Source: Rhodococcus pseudokoreensis (GTDB lineage Bacteria > Actinomycetota > Actinomycetes > Mycobacteriales > Mycobacteriaceae). Taken from it: a DNA stretch of 64,000 bases. The translations under genes and the position numbers were made by a program. The stretch spans positions 2,914,001-2,978,000 of the forward strand of contig NZ_CP070619.1 of NCBI RefSeq assembly GCF_017068395.1. Reading direction: 5' to 3'. This document shows positions 43,355 through 55,287 of the stretch, piece by piece; position 1 is the first letter of the stretch; each line of letters begins with the position of its first letter. A model generated the notes under the pieces. The model was not told where the DNA came from. It made no database searches and saw only the letters and a list, made by a program, of their open reading frames with translations.

Positions 43355-44608
43355 TCAGACGACTGTGAGTGGGAGGGGAATTCCTCGATCGGTGAAGGCG
43401 AAGTCGGCCCCGGTGCTGAACCGGGTGAGCGCGACCTCGGGCGCCTCCTTCGCCGGCGGTTCACCGGTCACGACCTCCACCGTCAGCGCCGTGTCCGTCT
43501 CCTCCACCACCTGCACGGCGAACTTCGGCGACACCCCGCGCACCAGGGCGGTCAACGGCGCGAGGTGATCGCCGTCGATCATGGACGGCCACGCCCCGTC
43601 CTCCGACGCGCCGCACTCCCGGCCGAGGGTCAGCAGCAGTCGGTCGCCGAGGGAGATCGTGACGTCCACGTACTGACGGGGATTCAGCGCCGGATGCACG
43701 GCGAGGACGACGGCCAGCCCCTCCAGATCCGCGGGCAGACCCAGCGCGTTCCGGATCCGCTCCGCCGTGAGGCCGGCGATGCCGGTGAGTTGCTTGCGGG
43801 CGATGTCGAGCGCGGCACCGGCATCGGTACGTGCCCGCACCGCGAGCAGGAACCCGAGGGTCAGCAGATGCTGCTGCACGCACACCTCCTCCGCGATCCG
43901 GGTCAGCGCCGAATGGGAGAAGTCCGGGAACCGCAGGTCGGCGAGGAGCGCGCCCGCGTAGTCGTGCTGTCCCGGACCGCCGGTGTCGATCGGCGACAGC
44001 CCGACCGTCGCCGCCCGCGACTTCCGCACCGTCACCAGCCCTTCCGGGACCGGCGGCGGCTCGTGCGCGTCGTCGATGGTGACCGTCCAGAGGCAGTGCG
44101 GTGTCCGGTCCGCGGGCCGTCGCGGCGGACGGTGCACGGGACGCACCTGCGCGCGCGGGTTGGTGGCCAGGGCGGTGGCGTCGAACGTCGGGTCCTCGAT
44201 GTCGTGGCACATGGCCGTGACGTACTCGTCGCCCATCGGTTCGACGTCCATCAGCGCCCCGCAGTGCTCCAGCCAGAACTCGCCGTGGTCGTGATTGGTG
44301 ACGCGGTACCGGAAGTCCATGAACTGGGGCGGCGCACCGATGTCGAGTTGCAGACCCTTGAAGATCGTCACGACGCCGTCGCCTTCGAACCCCAGCGCGC
44401 GCTGCATTCGCCGCGCGTAGATCGGGCTCGACGCCATCCACTCCTCGATCGCGACCTGCGTCATGCCCTCGCGGCCGAACGCCCCGATCAGGTGCGGCAT
44501 CCCGGAACGGTCGATGAGGTGACCGCACAGCAGCAGTTCCGGCACGAGGATCGCCAGATCCTCGCGGGACAGATCCGCGAACGACGCCGGCACCTTCACC
44601 GTGCTCAC
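43355..44608 (-). CDS. Conserved protein of unknown function
   Basis: A 417-residue soluble protein that was not recognised with confidence. Notable stretches: FGREGMTQVAIEEWMASSPIY near residue 45, LQLDIGAPPQFMDFRYRV, GEFWLEHCGALMDVEPMGDEYVTAMCHDIEDPTFDA with conserved-looking Cys/His residues, and RPVHRPPRRPADRTPHCLW. The His/Cys-rich block recalls a metal- or substrate-binding site of an L-2-amino-thiazoline-4-carboxylate-hydrolase-like fold, but that is a weak impression. GTG overlaps the preceding gene's stop as GTGA, so it is part of the CYP51 operon, between an NTF2-like protein and a FadD. Confidence 0.7.
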   Translation of the reverse strand: MSTVKVPASFADLSREDLAILVPELLLCGHLIDRSGMPHLIGAFGREGMTQVAIEEWMASSPIYARRMQRALGFEGDGVVTIFKGLQLDIGAPPQFMDFRYRVTNHDHGEFWLEHCGALMDVEPMGDEYVTAMCHDIEDPTFDATALATNPRAQVRPVHRPPRRPADRTPHCLWTVTIDDAHEPPPVPEGLVTVRKSRAATVGLSPIDTGGPGQHDYAGALLADLRFPDFSHSALTRIAEEVCVQQHLLTLGFLLAVRARTDAGAALDIARKQLTGIAGLTAERIRNALGLPADLEGLAVVLAVHPALNPRQYVDVTISLGDRLLLTLGRECGASEDGAWPSMIDGDHLAPLTALVRGVSPKFAVQVVEETDTALTVEVVTGEPPAKEAPEVALTRFSTGADFAFTDRGIPLPLTVV

Positions 44609-45152
44609 CACAGCGAGACCGGGGCCTTCCCGACCGGATACCACCCCGGCAGCCGACCGGACGTCGCGCGCTGGATCCGCGCGTTCATGCCGTCGGACAT
44701 CGCGTTGTTCGTGATCATCTCGAGGAACAGGCTCGAGACGTTGCCGAAGTCGAAGAAGTCACGCTGCCAGGACCATTGGAAGTTGCCGCCGTACCGGAAC
44801 CAGCTGCCGCCGATCCCGGTGACCTGGTAGTGGCTGCCGTCGTCCCGGGTGCGTTCGGACACCTGCTTCCAGAATCCGATGACGTCGCCGCTGCGGTCGT
44901 CGACGACGAACTGCTGGTACGGATATTCCCAGCCTTCGAGGCCGTCCATTTCCTGCCCGAGCGCCAGGTCGCGGATCTCGGCCCGGCCGACGGCCATGAA
45001 GTCGTCCTTGGGCCCGTAGTTCCACCCGTACGTGGCGTCCTCGGTGTACATCTCGGCCAGCGGCTTCCAGTCGCCGACCGACTCGCACCGCTTGTTCTCG
45101 TCCACCCAGCGCTGCACCATCTCGTCGAGTTCGGCGCGGTCGAAAGGGGCCA

Positions 45153-45153
<1 letters not shown>
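44605..45153 (-). CDS. NTF2/SnoaL-like protein
   Basis: A 182-residue protein with an N-terminal SnoaL/NTF2-like half: FDRAELDEMVQRWVDENKRCESVGDWKPLAEMYTEDATYGWNYGP, then GWEYPYQQFVVDDRSGDVIGFW. The C-terminal 60 residues are Trp/Phe-rich and end PGWYPVGKAPVSLW. The fold suggests a small hydrophobic ligand, perhaps a steroid isomerase or hydratase-like role; no catalytic acid is certain. ATG shares one base with the ferredoxin stop (TGATG). Confidence 0.7.
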
Positions 45154-46716
<1,563 letters not shown>

Positions 46717-46720
<4 letters not shown>

Positions 46721-47502
46721 TCTCCATCCTTTCGCAGGGGCGCCTCGGGCTGCACCTCGATCAGCACCAGGTGTGCGCCGCGGGGCGCACCGACGGCGGC
46801 GACGACGGCGTCGGCGATCGCGGAGGCGCGCAGGAAGTACGAGTGCCGGGCGAATCCCCATTTCGCCCAGTCTTCGAGGACGGGTCCGATGACCTCCTCG
46901 GTGGTGTTCATTCCCATCGACGTCTGGGTGGGCCCCGGGCGCACGACCGATGCCCGGACACCGGTGCCCTCCAGTTCCATCCGCATCTGCCTGCCCATCA
47001 TTTCGACACCGGCCTTACCGGCGTTGTAGGCGCCCATCCGGGGCCGGGGCGTGTCCGCGCAGTCGGATCCGATGAGGACGAAGTCTCCGCGCCGGCGGTC
47101 GATCATGCCGGGCACGATGCGGTGCGCGAGACGCTGCGCCCCGACGAGGTGGACGTTGACCTGGTCCAGGAACTGGTCCGGGTCCATCTCGTGTGCGACG
47201 GAGAACTCCAGGTCGCCGGCCCCCGACAGCGCGATCTCGGTGGGGCCGAAGGCGTTCTCCGCCGCGGTGACGAAGTCGTCGACCGACGCGGTGTCGGTGA
47301 CGTCGAGGAAGTGCGCGAACGCCTCTCCCCCGTTGCTGCGGATCTTCTCCGCGATCTCCTCGCACTCCGCGACCCGGCGGGCGCCGAGCGCGACGGGGTG
47401 GCCGGCCTCGGCGAGCGCGTAGGCCGTCGCCGTGCCGATTCCCGACGACGCCCCGGCGACGATCGACGGCCGGCGCTGCGGATTGGGTTCGAACCTAGGC
47501 AT
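46717..47502 (-). CDS. SDR oxidoreductase (Rv0765c-like)
   Basis: A 261-residue short-chain dehydrogenase. The glycine-rich cofactor loop is GASSGIG (17-23), the catalytic residues are Ser146 and Tyr159-xxx-Lys163 (YNAGK). The usual NNAG is replaced by SGAG (LSGAGDLEF), and the C-terminal segment ends PRGAHLVLIEVQPEA. It may oxidise or reduce the product of one of the flanking P450s. Position between CYP123-like and CYP51 genes matches Rv0765c. Start overlaps the upstream P450 by 8 bases. Confidence 0.83.
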
Positions 47503-48721
47503 CGCGGACCTGCACTTTCAGGGGAAGGGTGGCGAAACCGCGGACGTTGGTCGAGTGAACCCGCACGCTGTTCGCCTCGTCGACGTCGTAATCGTCTATG
47601 CGGGAGACGAGTTCGGTGAGGGCGATCCGCGCTTCGAGCCGCGCCATGTGGGCGCCGAGGCAGAAGTGGGTGCCGCCGCCGAAGCTCGCGAGCTTGTTGG
47701 ACGTGTCCCTGCCGATCCGGTATTCGTCGGCGTCCTCGAATACCGCCGAGTCGCGGTTCGCGGAGCCGATGAGGATCAGCACCTTGTCGCCGGCGGGAAT
47801 CGTCCGGTCGTGGAAGTCGAGGTCGACGGCCGCCGTCCGCGCGACCATCTGGCTGGACGTGTCGAAGCGGAGGGTCTCCTCCACCCAGTCCGGCACCCGG
47901 CTCGCGTCCTCGAACACGTGCCTGACCTCGTCCGGATAGCGGAACCCCCAGTACAGCGCGTTGCCGAGCAGCTTGGTGGTGGTCTCGTTGCCCGCCACCA
48001 CCATCAGGAACATGAAGGCGATGATCTCGTCGTCGGTGAGCCGGTCGCCGTCGATCTCCGCCTCGAGCAGAGCGGACGTCAGATCCTCGGTCGGCTTCCT
48101 GCGCCGCTCCGCCAGCATGTCGGCGTAGTAGCCAACGAGGTAGAGCGACGCCTCCATCGCGGCGTGCGGCACGTCGAGGACGCCCTCCTCGCGGTGCACC
48201 ACCAGGTCGGCGAGCCGGCGGAGTTCGCCGCGGTCGGACTCCGGCACCCCCATCAGTTCCGAGATCACGTCCATCGGCAGTTTGCCCGCGAATTCGGCGA
48301 TCCAGTCGAACTCGCCCGCCTCGAGCGCCGGGTCGAGGTACTGCCGGGTGAGGTCCAGGATCCGCCCCTCGAGTTCGTTCACCCGCCTCGGGGTGAACCC
48401 GCGGGACACCAACTGACGCATCCGCATGTGCCGCGGATCGTCCAGCGCGAGAAAGGACATCGTCTTGTGGGCGTGCGGACCGTAGGCCGCCGGGTCGAGC
48501 GACACCCCGTTCGCGCTCGACAGGCGCTGGTTGTCGCGAAAGGCCGCGACGACGTCCTCGTGCCGGGACAACGCCCAGAAGTCGAGTTCCTCGTTGTAGT
48601 AGGCCGGCGCTTCTTCCCGCAGTCTTCGATACGTGACGTACGGATCTTCGTGGAAGCCATAGTCGTACGGATTGAACGTCACCGGATTGTGTGACACCCC
48701 GGGCATCGAGGCTGCGGTCAT
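47495..48721 (-). CDS. Cytochrome P450, CYP123-like
   Basis: A 408-residue soluble bacterial P450: FGGGTHFCLGAHMARLEAR with heme ligand Cys354, I-helix FMFLMVVAGNETTTKLLG, ExxR in WVEETLR and SRGFTPRRVNELEGRI. Operon order (TetR, P450, SDR, CYP51, ferredoxin) equals Rv0767c-Rv0766c(cyp123)-Rv0765c-Rv0764c-Rv0763c, so CYP123 is the best family guess; the substrate of CYP123 is not established. ATG start, 5 bases after the TetR stop. Confidence 0.82.
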   Translation of the reverse strand: MTAASMPGVSHNPVTFNPYDYGFHEDPYVTYRRLREEAPAYYNEELDFWALSRHEDVVAAFRDNQRLSSANGVSLDPAAYGPHAHKTMSFLALDDPRHMRMRQLVSRGFTPRRVNELEGRILDLTRQYLDPALEAGEFDWIAEFAGKLPMDVISELMGVPESDRGELRRLADLVVHREEGVLDVPHAAMEASLYLVGYYADMLAERRRKPTEDLTSALLEAEIDGDRLTDDEIIAFMFLMVVAGNETTTKLLGNALYWGFRYPDEVRHVFEDASRVPDWVEETLRFDTSSQMVARTAAVDLDFHDRTIPAGDKVLILIGSANRDSAVFEDADEYRIGRDTSNKLASFGGGTHFCLGAHMARLEARIALTELVSRIDDYDVDEANSVRVHSTNVRGFATLPLKVQVRDA

Positions 48722-48726
48722 GGCAT

Positions 48727-49287
48727 CTACTCCAGAATCAGCTTGGCGGAAGTTTCGAGTCGATCGGCGAACTGGGCGTAGGACCCGTATCCCATGCCCG
48801 CGCGGACCAGGCCGCCGGCGTACAGCAGCTCGAGCGCCTCGAGGACGTCGGGATCATGGCCTTCGCCCAGTGCGGTGGCGAGGCGATCACGGATCTCCAG
48901 CCCGATGCGGGCGCGGAGGTGCTCCACGTCGGGGTCGCGGCCGAGTAGCGCGTTGGTGACGGCTCCGGCGAGTTCGGGTTCGTCCGCCACCAGCAGGGCG
49001 ATGTGGCGGAGCACGGCGACGACGCGTCCAGTGCGATCGAGTCCGTCGTCCACCGGCTGCGGTGAGCCGGCGAGACGCCGCCAGAAGACCTCGGCGACGA
49101 GGTGCTCCTTCGAGGAGAAGTACGTGTACGCCGTGGCGGGCGCGACACCGGCGATCCCGGCCACCGAACGGACGGTGAGCCCGGCGAATCCCTCTTCACG
49201 CAACACTTCGACGGCCGCCCTGGTGAGGCGGTCGACGGTGTCGGCCTGCTTCTCGGTGAGACGGCGGCGGGTGGACTCGAAATTCAT
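48727..49287 (-). CDS. TetR-family regulator (Rv0767c-like)
   Basis: A 186-residue TetR-family regulator. The N-terminal helix-turn-helix lies in FAGLTVRSVAGIAGVAPATAYTYFSSKEHLVAEVF; the ligand-binding domain is helical (VAVLRHIALLVADEPELAGAVTNALLGRDPDVEHLRARIGLEIRDRL). The GTG at 49299 lies inside a 19-bp palindromic operator, so the ATG at 49287 is preferred. First gene of the leftward CYP51 operon, implying autoregulation. Because the same operator occurs upstream of the SDR/aldehyde-dehydrogenase pair near 57.9 kb, it probably controls both operons. Confidence 0.85.
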   Translation of the reverse strand: MNFESTRRRLTEKQADTVDRLTRAAVEVLREEGFAGLTVRSVAGIAGVAPATAYTYFSSKEHLVAEVFWRRLAGSPQPVDDGLDRTGRVVAVLRHIALLVADEPELAGAVTNALLGRDPDVEHLRARIGLEIRDRLATALGEGHDPDVLEALELLYAGGLVRAGMGYGSYAQFADRLETSAKLILE

Positions 49288-49290
49288 ACT

Positions 49291-49309
49291 ACTGGACACG
49301 TGTCTGGAC
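49291..49309. promoter_or_regulatory. Palindromic operator, TetR-CYP51 operon
   Basis: The minus strand reads GTCCAGACACGTGTCCAGT, with a 10-bp perfect core GACACGTGTC. It ends 3 bases before the ATG of the TetR gene. The only other copy seen is at 57908-57926, differing by one base. Confidence 0.75.
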
Positions 49310-49350
49310 GCTACTACAGTTACCGGCGGCTGGCAACGAAAATCGGGGTC

Positions 49351-50568
49351 TCACACCGGACTGCGCGGGTGAATCCGCACGGGCATCGTCTTGATGCCGC
49401 TGATGAAATTCGACCGCAGCCGGGACACCGGACCGGTGGATTCCACGCGGTCGATTCGCGCGGCGAGGGTCTCGAACAGGATCCTCAGTTCGAGGCGCGC
49501 CAGGTGCGCGCCGAGGCAGAAGTGCACCCCGCTGCCACCGAACGCGATCTGCGGGTTGGGACTCCGGCCGATGTCGAACCGGTACGGGTCGTCGAACACC
49601 GCCTCGTCCCGGTTCGCACTCGGGTAGTAGATCACCACCTTGTCGCCGGCCCGGACCAACTGGTCGCCGATGTACGCGTCCCGGGTGGCGGTGCGCCGGA
49701 AATCCATCACCGGGGTCACCCACCGCAGGATCTCCTCCACCGCGGTCGCGGCCAGGTCGGGCTCGGACTGCAGTCGCCGCCACTGATCGGGATGATCGAT
49801 GAACGCCTGCATCCCACCGGCGGTCGCGTTGCGCGTCGTCTCGTTTCCCGCCACCACGAGCAGGACGAAGAACATGTTGAATTCCATCTCGGTCAGCGTG
49901 TCGCCGTTCTCGTCCGGCTGCACGAGTTTGGTGACGATGTCGCCCCGCGGCTCGATGCGGCGTTGCGCGGCAAGCTCGTTCGCGTACAGGAAGATCTCGG
50001 CGGCGGCCATCTCGCCGTCGGCCTGGGTAGTGCCGTACTCGGGGTCGTCGAAGCCGATCATCCGGTTGGACCAGTCGTACAGCCTGTCGACGTCCCCGGG
50101 CGGCGCACCCAGCAGTGCCGCGATGACCTCCAGCGGTAGCGGCGCCGCCGCCTCGGGGACGAAGTCGACGTCACGCGCCTCGAGGAGTCGGTCGACGATC
50201 CGGGTACAGATGTCGCGGATGTGCCCCTCGAGCACCTTGACCGTGCGCGGGGTGAATCCGCGACTGACCAGTTGCCGCAACCGGGTGTGGTCGGGTGGGT
50301 CGAGGTTGACGAGCATGGCGGCCTGCTTCGCGCGGGTCTGCTCGTCGAAGTCGTCGATCTGGGTGGTGCCCACCGCCGACGAGAACGTCGCGCTGTCGCG
50401 GGACACGGCGACGACGTCGGCGTGCCTGGTCACCGCCCAGAATCCGGTGCCGTTCTCCTCGGGTTGCCAGTAGACGGGTTCACTCGACCGCAGGTGGTCG
50501 AAGAACGCGTAGGGCACCCCCTCTGCGTAGACGTCGGGGGACTTCAGATCAATCCGAGATGCGGTCAT
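49351..50568 (-). CDS. Cytochrome P450, CYP124/125/142-like
   Basis: A 405-residue P450 related in sequence to CYP125 of this window: RFDIGRSPNPQIAFGGSGVHFCLGAHLARLEL with heme Cys351, VLLVVAGNETTRNATAGGM, and DWSNRMIGFDDPEYG matching the CYP125/CYP142 signature region. These clans hydroxylate terminal methyl groups of sterols or branched lipids. No KstR box is seen. It is divergent from a TetR-family gene, the likely local regulator, and ends 42 bases before the CYP51-operon operator. Confidence 0.8.
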   Translation of the reverse strand: MTASRIDLKSPDVYAEGVPYAFFDHLRSSEPVYWQPEENGTGFWAVTRHADVVAVSRDSATFSSAVGTTQIDDFDEQTRAKQAAMLVNLDPPDHTRLRQLVSRGFTPRTVKVLEGHIRDICTRIVDRLLEARDVDFVPEAAAPLPLEVIAALLGAPPGDVDRLYDWSNRMIGFDDPEYGTTQADGEMAAAEIFLYANELAAQRRIEPRGDIVTKLVQPDENGDTLTEMEFNMFFVLLVVAGNETTRNATAGGMQAFIDHPDQWRRLQSEPDLAATAVEEILRWVTPVMDFRRTATRDAYIGDQLVRAGDKVVIYYPSANRDEAVFDDPYRFDIGRSPNPQIAFGGSGVHFCLGAHLARLELRILFETLAARIDRVESTGPVSRLRSNFISGIKTMPVRIHPRSPV

Positions 50569-50618
50569 TCACTGCTCCTCGATCGATAAACGAATGGGAT
50601 GCGTCTTAAACTACACAC

Positions 50619-50635
50619 TTTCATTTAGAATGGAA
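50619..50635. promoter_or_regulatory. Candidate TetR operator
   Basis: TTTCATTTAGAATGGAA is an imperfect palindrome (six of seven arm pairs) in an AT-rich dip between the divergent P450 and TetR genes, 18 bases before the TetR ATG. Called from symmetry and position only. Confidence 0.4.
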
Positions 50636-50652
50636 GACCGTATGCTGAGGCC

Positions 50653-51255
50653 ATGGCGAAAGGACAGAACGCACCGATCCGACGTCGCACCCTCACCCGC
50701 GACAAGGTCGTCGATGCCGCAATCGAGATCATCGACGAGCACGGCTGGGAACAACTGTCGATGACGAGCCTCTCAGCCCGGCTGAACGTCGTCACCGCCT
50801 CGCTGTACAACCACGTCCGCAACCTCGACGACATCCGCGGCGCCGTCCAGGTGCGCACCATGACGGAACTCGGCGCGCATCTGCGCGAAATCGCCATGGG
50901 CCGAACCGGTCCCGACGGTCTCCGTGCGCTCGTCGACGCGCACCGCGCCTGGGCGACCGCGCATCCGCACCGGTACCAGACACTCACCACCAGCCCAGTC
51001 GACCGGGACGCCTTCATCTCCGCCGCACTCGACGCCAACACGGCACTCCGCACGATGCTGGCGTCGTGCGGACTGCCGCCCGAGGACACCCGCGACGCCG
51101 CCGTCAGCGTCTTCGCCGCCATGCACGGCTTCGTGATGCTGGTGAACACCGACTTCCTCGGCAACGAACTGGACCTCGACTCGATCTACGAATCCGTACT
51201 GCGCGGCGCACTCGCCAGCGTCGGGTGGCCGGAGCACACGCCCACACGGTCCTGA
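50653..51255 (+). CDS. TetR-family regulator
   Basis: A 200-residue TetR regulator. HTH in WEQLSMTSLSARLNVVTASLYNHVRNLDDIRGAVQ; the C-terminal domain (RALVDAHRAWATAHPHRYQTLTTSPVDRDAFISAAL, then VFAAMHGFVMLVN) resembles the WHG-type TetR C-domain. Divergent from the CYP124/125/142-like P450, 84 bases apart, so it probably represses it. Ligand unknown. Different from the TetR at 48.7-49.3 kb and not a KstR orthologue by sequence. Confidence 0.83.
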   Translation: MAKGQNAPIRRRTLTRDKVVDAAIEIIDEHGWEQLSMTSLSARLNVVTASLYNHVRNLDDIRGAVQVRTMTELGAHLREIAMGRTGPDGLRALVDAHRAWATAHPHRYQTLTTSPVDRDAFISAALDANTALRTMLASCGLPPEDTRDAAVSVFAAMHGFVMLVNTDFLGNELDLDSIYESVLRGALASVGWPEHTPTRS

Positions 51256-51368
51256 CAGCAGCGGCCTGCGACGACCCGACGGCAATTCACCGAAACCATT
51301 CCGATCGGTCGCTTTTTGCTGCACCATTCACAGAGGACGACTCACGCCCCGACGAACAGGACTCCAGG

Positions 51369-51893
51369 ATGCGCACGATCGCCCGCACCACCCTCCTCGC
51401 CGCAGCGACCATCCCCCTGGCCATCACCGCCGCGCCGGCATCGGCCGCCGAGGCCACCGACGTCACCTACGCCTTCGGTGTCGACGGATCGACCGTCACC
51501 AACACGATCACCAACAACACCGGTGCCACCATCGGCTGCACGACCTCGCTCGCCCTCGCCCCCGACGGCGTGCTCCCACCGATCGCCGAAGTCGTCGGCC
51601 CCGGGCAATCGCTCTACCAGCAAGACGAGATCCCACCCGGGACGACCACACAGTCGGTGCTCGACGTCCCCGACGGCTCCTACGTCGCACTCGCCTCCTG
51701 CGGGCGCGAGGGCGACGACCCGGCTCTGTGGGTGTCCGACTACCCCGGCATCGAGCAGTTCCTGGTCCAGTTCCCGATGCCCGCCTACACCGTGGAGCAA
51801 GCATCCTCGGTCGTCACCGTGCCGAGTGTCGCCCCCGCGCCACCCGCCGCCATCCCAGATGCGGGTGATCTGGGCAAGATCTTCGGCAGCTGA
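51369..51893 (+). CDS. Small secreted protein
   Basis: A 174-residue protein with a clear Sec signal peptide (MRTIARTTLLAAATIPLAI, then AAPASA-AEA cleavage near residue 27). The mature part is a beta-rich domain (VTYAFGVDGSTVTNTITNNTGATIGCTTSLALAPDG) with two Cys that could form a disulphide, a Pro-rich linker (VAPAPPAAIPDAG) and a short tail. No family recognised. It lies between a TetR gene and a Clp-N-domain gene on the same strand; the flanking gaps (113 and 58 bases) allow independent promoters. Confidence 0.72.
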   Translation: MRTIARTTLLAAATIPLAITAAPASAAEATDVTYAFGVDGSTVTNTITNNTGATIGCTTSLALAPDGVLPPIAEVVGPGQSLYQQDEIPPGTTTQSVLDVPDGSYVALASCGREGDDPALWVSDYPGIEQFLVQFPMPAYTVEQASSVVTVPSVAPAPPAAIPDAGDLGKIFGS

Positions 51894-51951
51894 CCGCATT
51901 CGTCACCGAAACACGGCTGATCGTCCGCGGCGCAGGCAAGGAAGGGTGCGG

Positions 51952-52533
51952 ATGTTCGAAAGGTTCTCCGACCACGCACGCAGGGTCGTCATCGTCGCCG
52001 CCGAGACCGCCCGCGCACACCACCAACCCGCCGTCGGCACCGAGCATCTCCTCGTCGGGATTCTCGAGGCCGGCGGACCCGGCGGCGACGCGCTCACGTC
52101 CTGGGAAGTCACCACGCACGCCATCGAGAGCAAGCTCACCGACACCCGCCCAGACGCAGGCTTCGACCCCACCGGGCACATCCCGTTCACCCCGAAGACC
52201 AAGAAGGTCATCGAATCCAGCCTGCGCCAGACGGCACTGTTCGGGCACGAGGAAATCGGCACCGCCCACATCTTGCTCGCCCTCCTGGACGACCCCGCCT
52301 CCACCGGGGCACGGATCCTCACCGAGATCGCCCCGATCGGCATCACCGAGATGCGCGAACACCTCCGCCGCGAGCTCGAACAGCATCCGACCACCGGCCC
52401 GACTCACGTGATCCCCATCCGACTCAGCGACGACGAACACACCCGCGCCGATCTCGCCGCCCGCGCCGCGGGACAACGCCTCGACACCTGGCTTCACGAC
52501 CGCATCGTCGACGCCCTCGAACAACCCGAATAG
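51952..52533 (+). CDS. Stand-alone Clp N-domain protein with short C-terminal tail
   Basis: A 193-residue protein. Residues 1-145 are two Clp repeat domains nearly identical in layout to the ClpC N-terminus: MFERFSDHARRVVIVAAETAR, VGTEHLLVGILEAGG, HIPFTPKTKKVIESSLRQTALFGHEEIGTAHILLALL. No Walker A/B or AAA+ domain follows. The tail (IPIRLSDDEHTRADLAARAAGQRLDTWLHDRIVDAL) looks like a ribbon-helix-helix-type or small helical DNA/dimer element. It may act as a decoy or adaptor for ClpC substrates, by analogy with other N-domain-only Clp relatives. ATG with AAGGAAGG upstream. Confidence 0.78.
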   Translation: MFERFSDHARRVVIVAAETARAHHQPAVGTEHLLVGILEAGGPGGDALTSWEVTTHAIESKLTDTRPDAGFDPTGHIPFTPKTKKVIESSLRQTALFGHEEIGTAHILLALLDDPASTGARILTEIAPIGITEMREHLRRELEQHPTTGPTHVIPIRLSDDEHTRADLAARAAGQRLDTWLHDRIVDALEQPE

Positions 52534-52611
52534 GCGCCGGCCATCGTCCCGCCGCCACGATCTAGACAGCATCATCGCTGAATTACCTTGTTCGGAAACA
52601 ACTCCGAAAAC

Positions 52612-52646
52612 CACGACACCCCCGGGTCAGACCCGGGGGTGTCGTG
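52612..52646. terminator. Bidirectional hairpin terminator
   Basis: Perfect 16-bp stem (cacgacacccccgggt and complement) with a 3-base loop, between the convergent Clp-N gene and icd, 8 bases from the icd stop. Confidence 0.85.
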
Positions 52647-52654
52647 ATTCAGGC

Positions 52655-54895
<2,241 letters not shown>

Positions 54896-55287
54896 TTGTT
54901 TGTTGTTCTCCCGCGTCAGTTCGGTTAAATTCACAGGTTCAGCGTGCAGTTATCGGATCGCGACGAGTATCAGGTTACGTTGCGGCATCGCCGGCGACTT
55001 GTCCGAGCACCGCTACCCGCGAGTAACAAACCGCACTAACTTCCGGGGTCCAGTTCGGGCCCGGGACAGAAGTCCCGGAAGACGACCGGGGGAAGATCGC
55101 GGGGACCATCGGCCGCACACCGCCGTAGGTTTACTACCTTCACGACCACCGGCAGCGTATCGATCGGGACTGAAATTCTTGCATCCCTCGGTATTACAAC
55201 CTTTATCGAGTACTCCTCGCGGACACCCCGACCCCGGAACCATGGGTGGTGGGTTCCGGGGTCGGGATGCTCGGATAGGGGGTCTCG
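54896..55287. other. Intergenic region upstream of icd
   Basis: A 392-base non-coding stretch between icd (start) and the malic enzyme gene (3' end), both leftward. It holds the terminator of the malic enzyme gene and presumably the icd promoter, with an A/T-richer patch near 55120-55210. No conserved small ORF was seen. Confidence 0.5.
55227..55266. terminator. Hairpin after malic enzyme gene
   Basis: Perfect 15-bp stem (cccgaccccggaacc and complement) with a 10-base loop, 21 bases beyond the malic enzyme stop in its direction of transcription. Confidence 0.8.

Noticed and set aside
49351..51255. KstR gene as the TetR regulator beside the P450
   Set aside because: Its sequence has a WHG-type C-domain unlike KstR, and its promoter has no AACnnGTT box.
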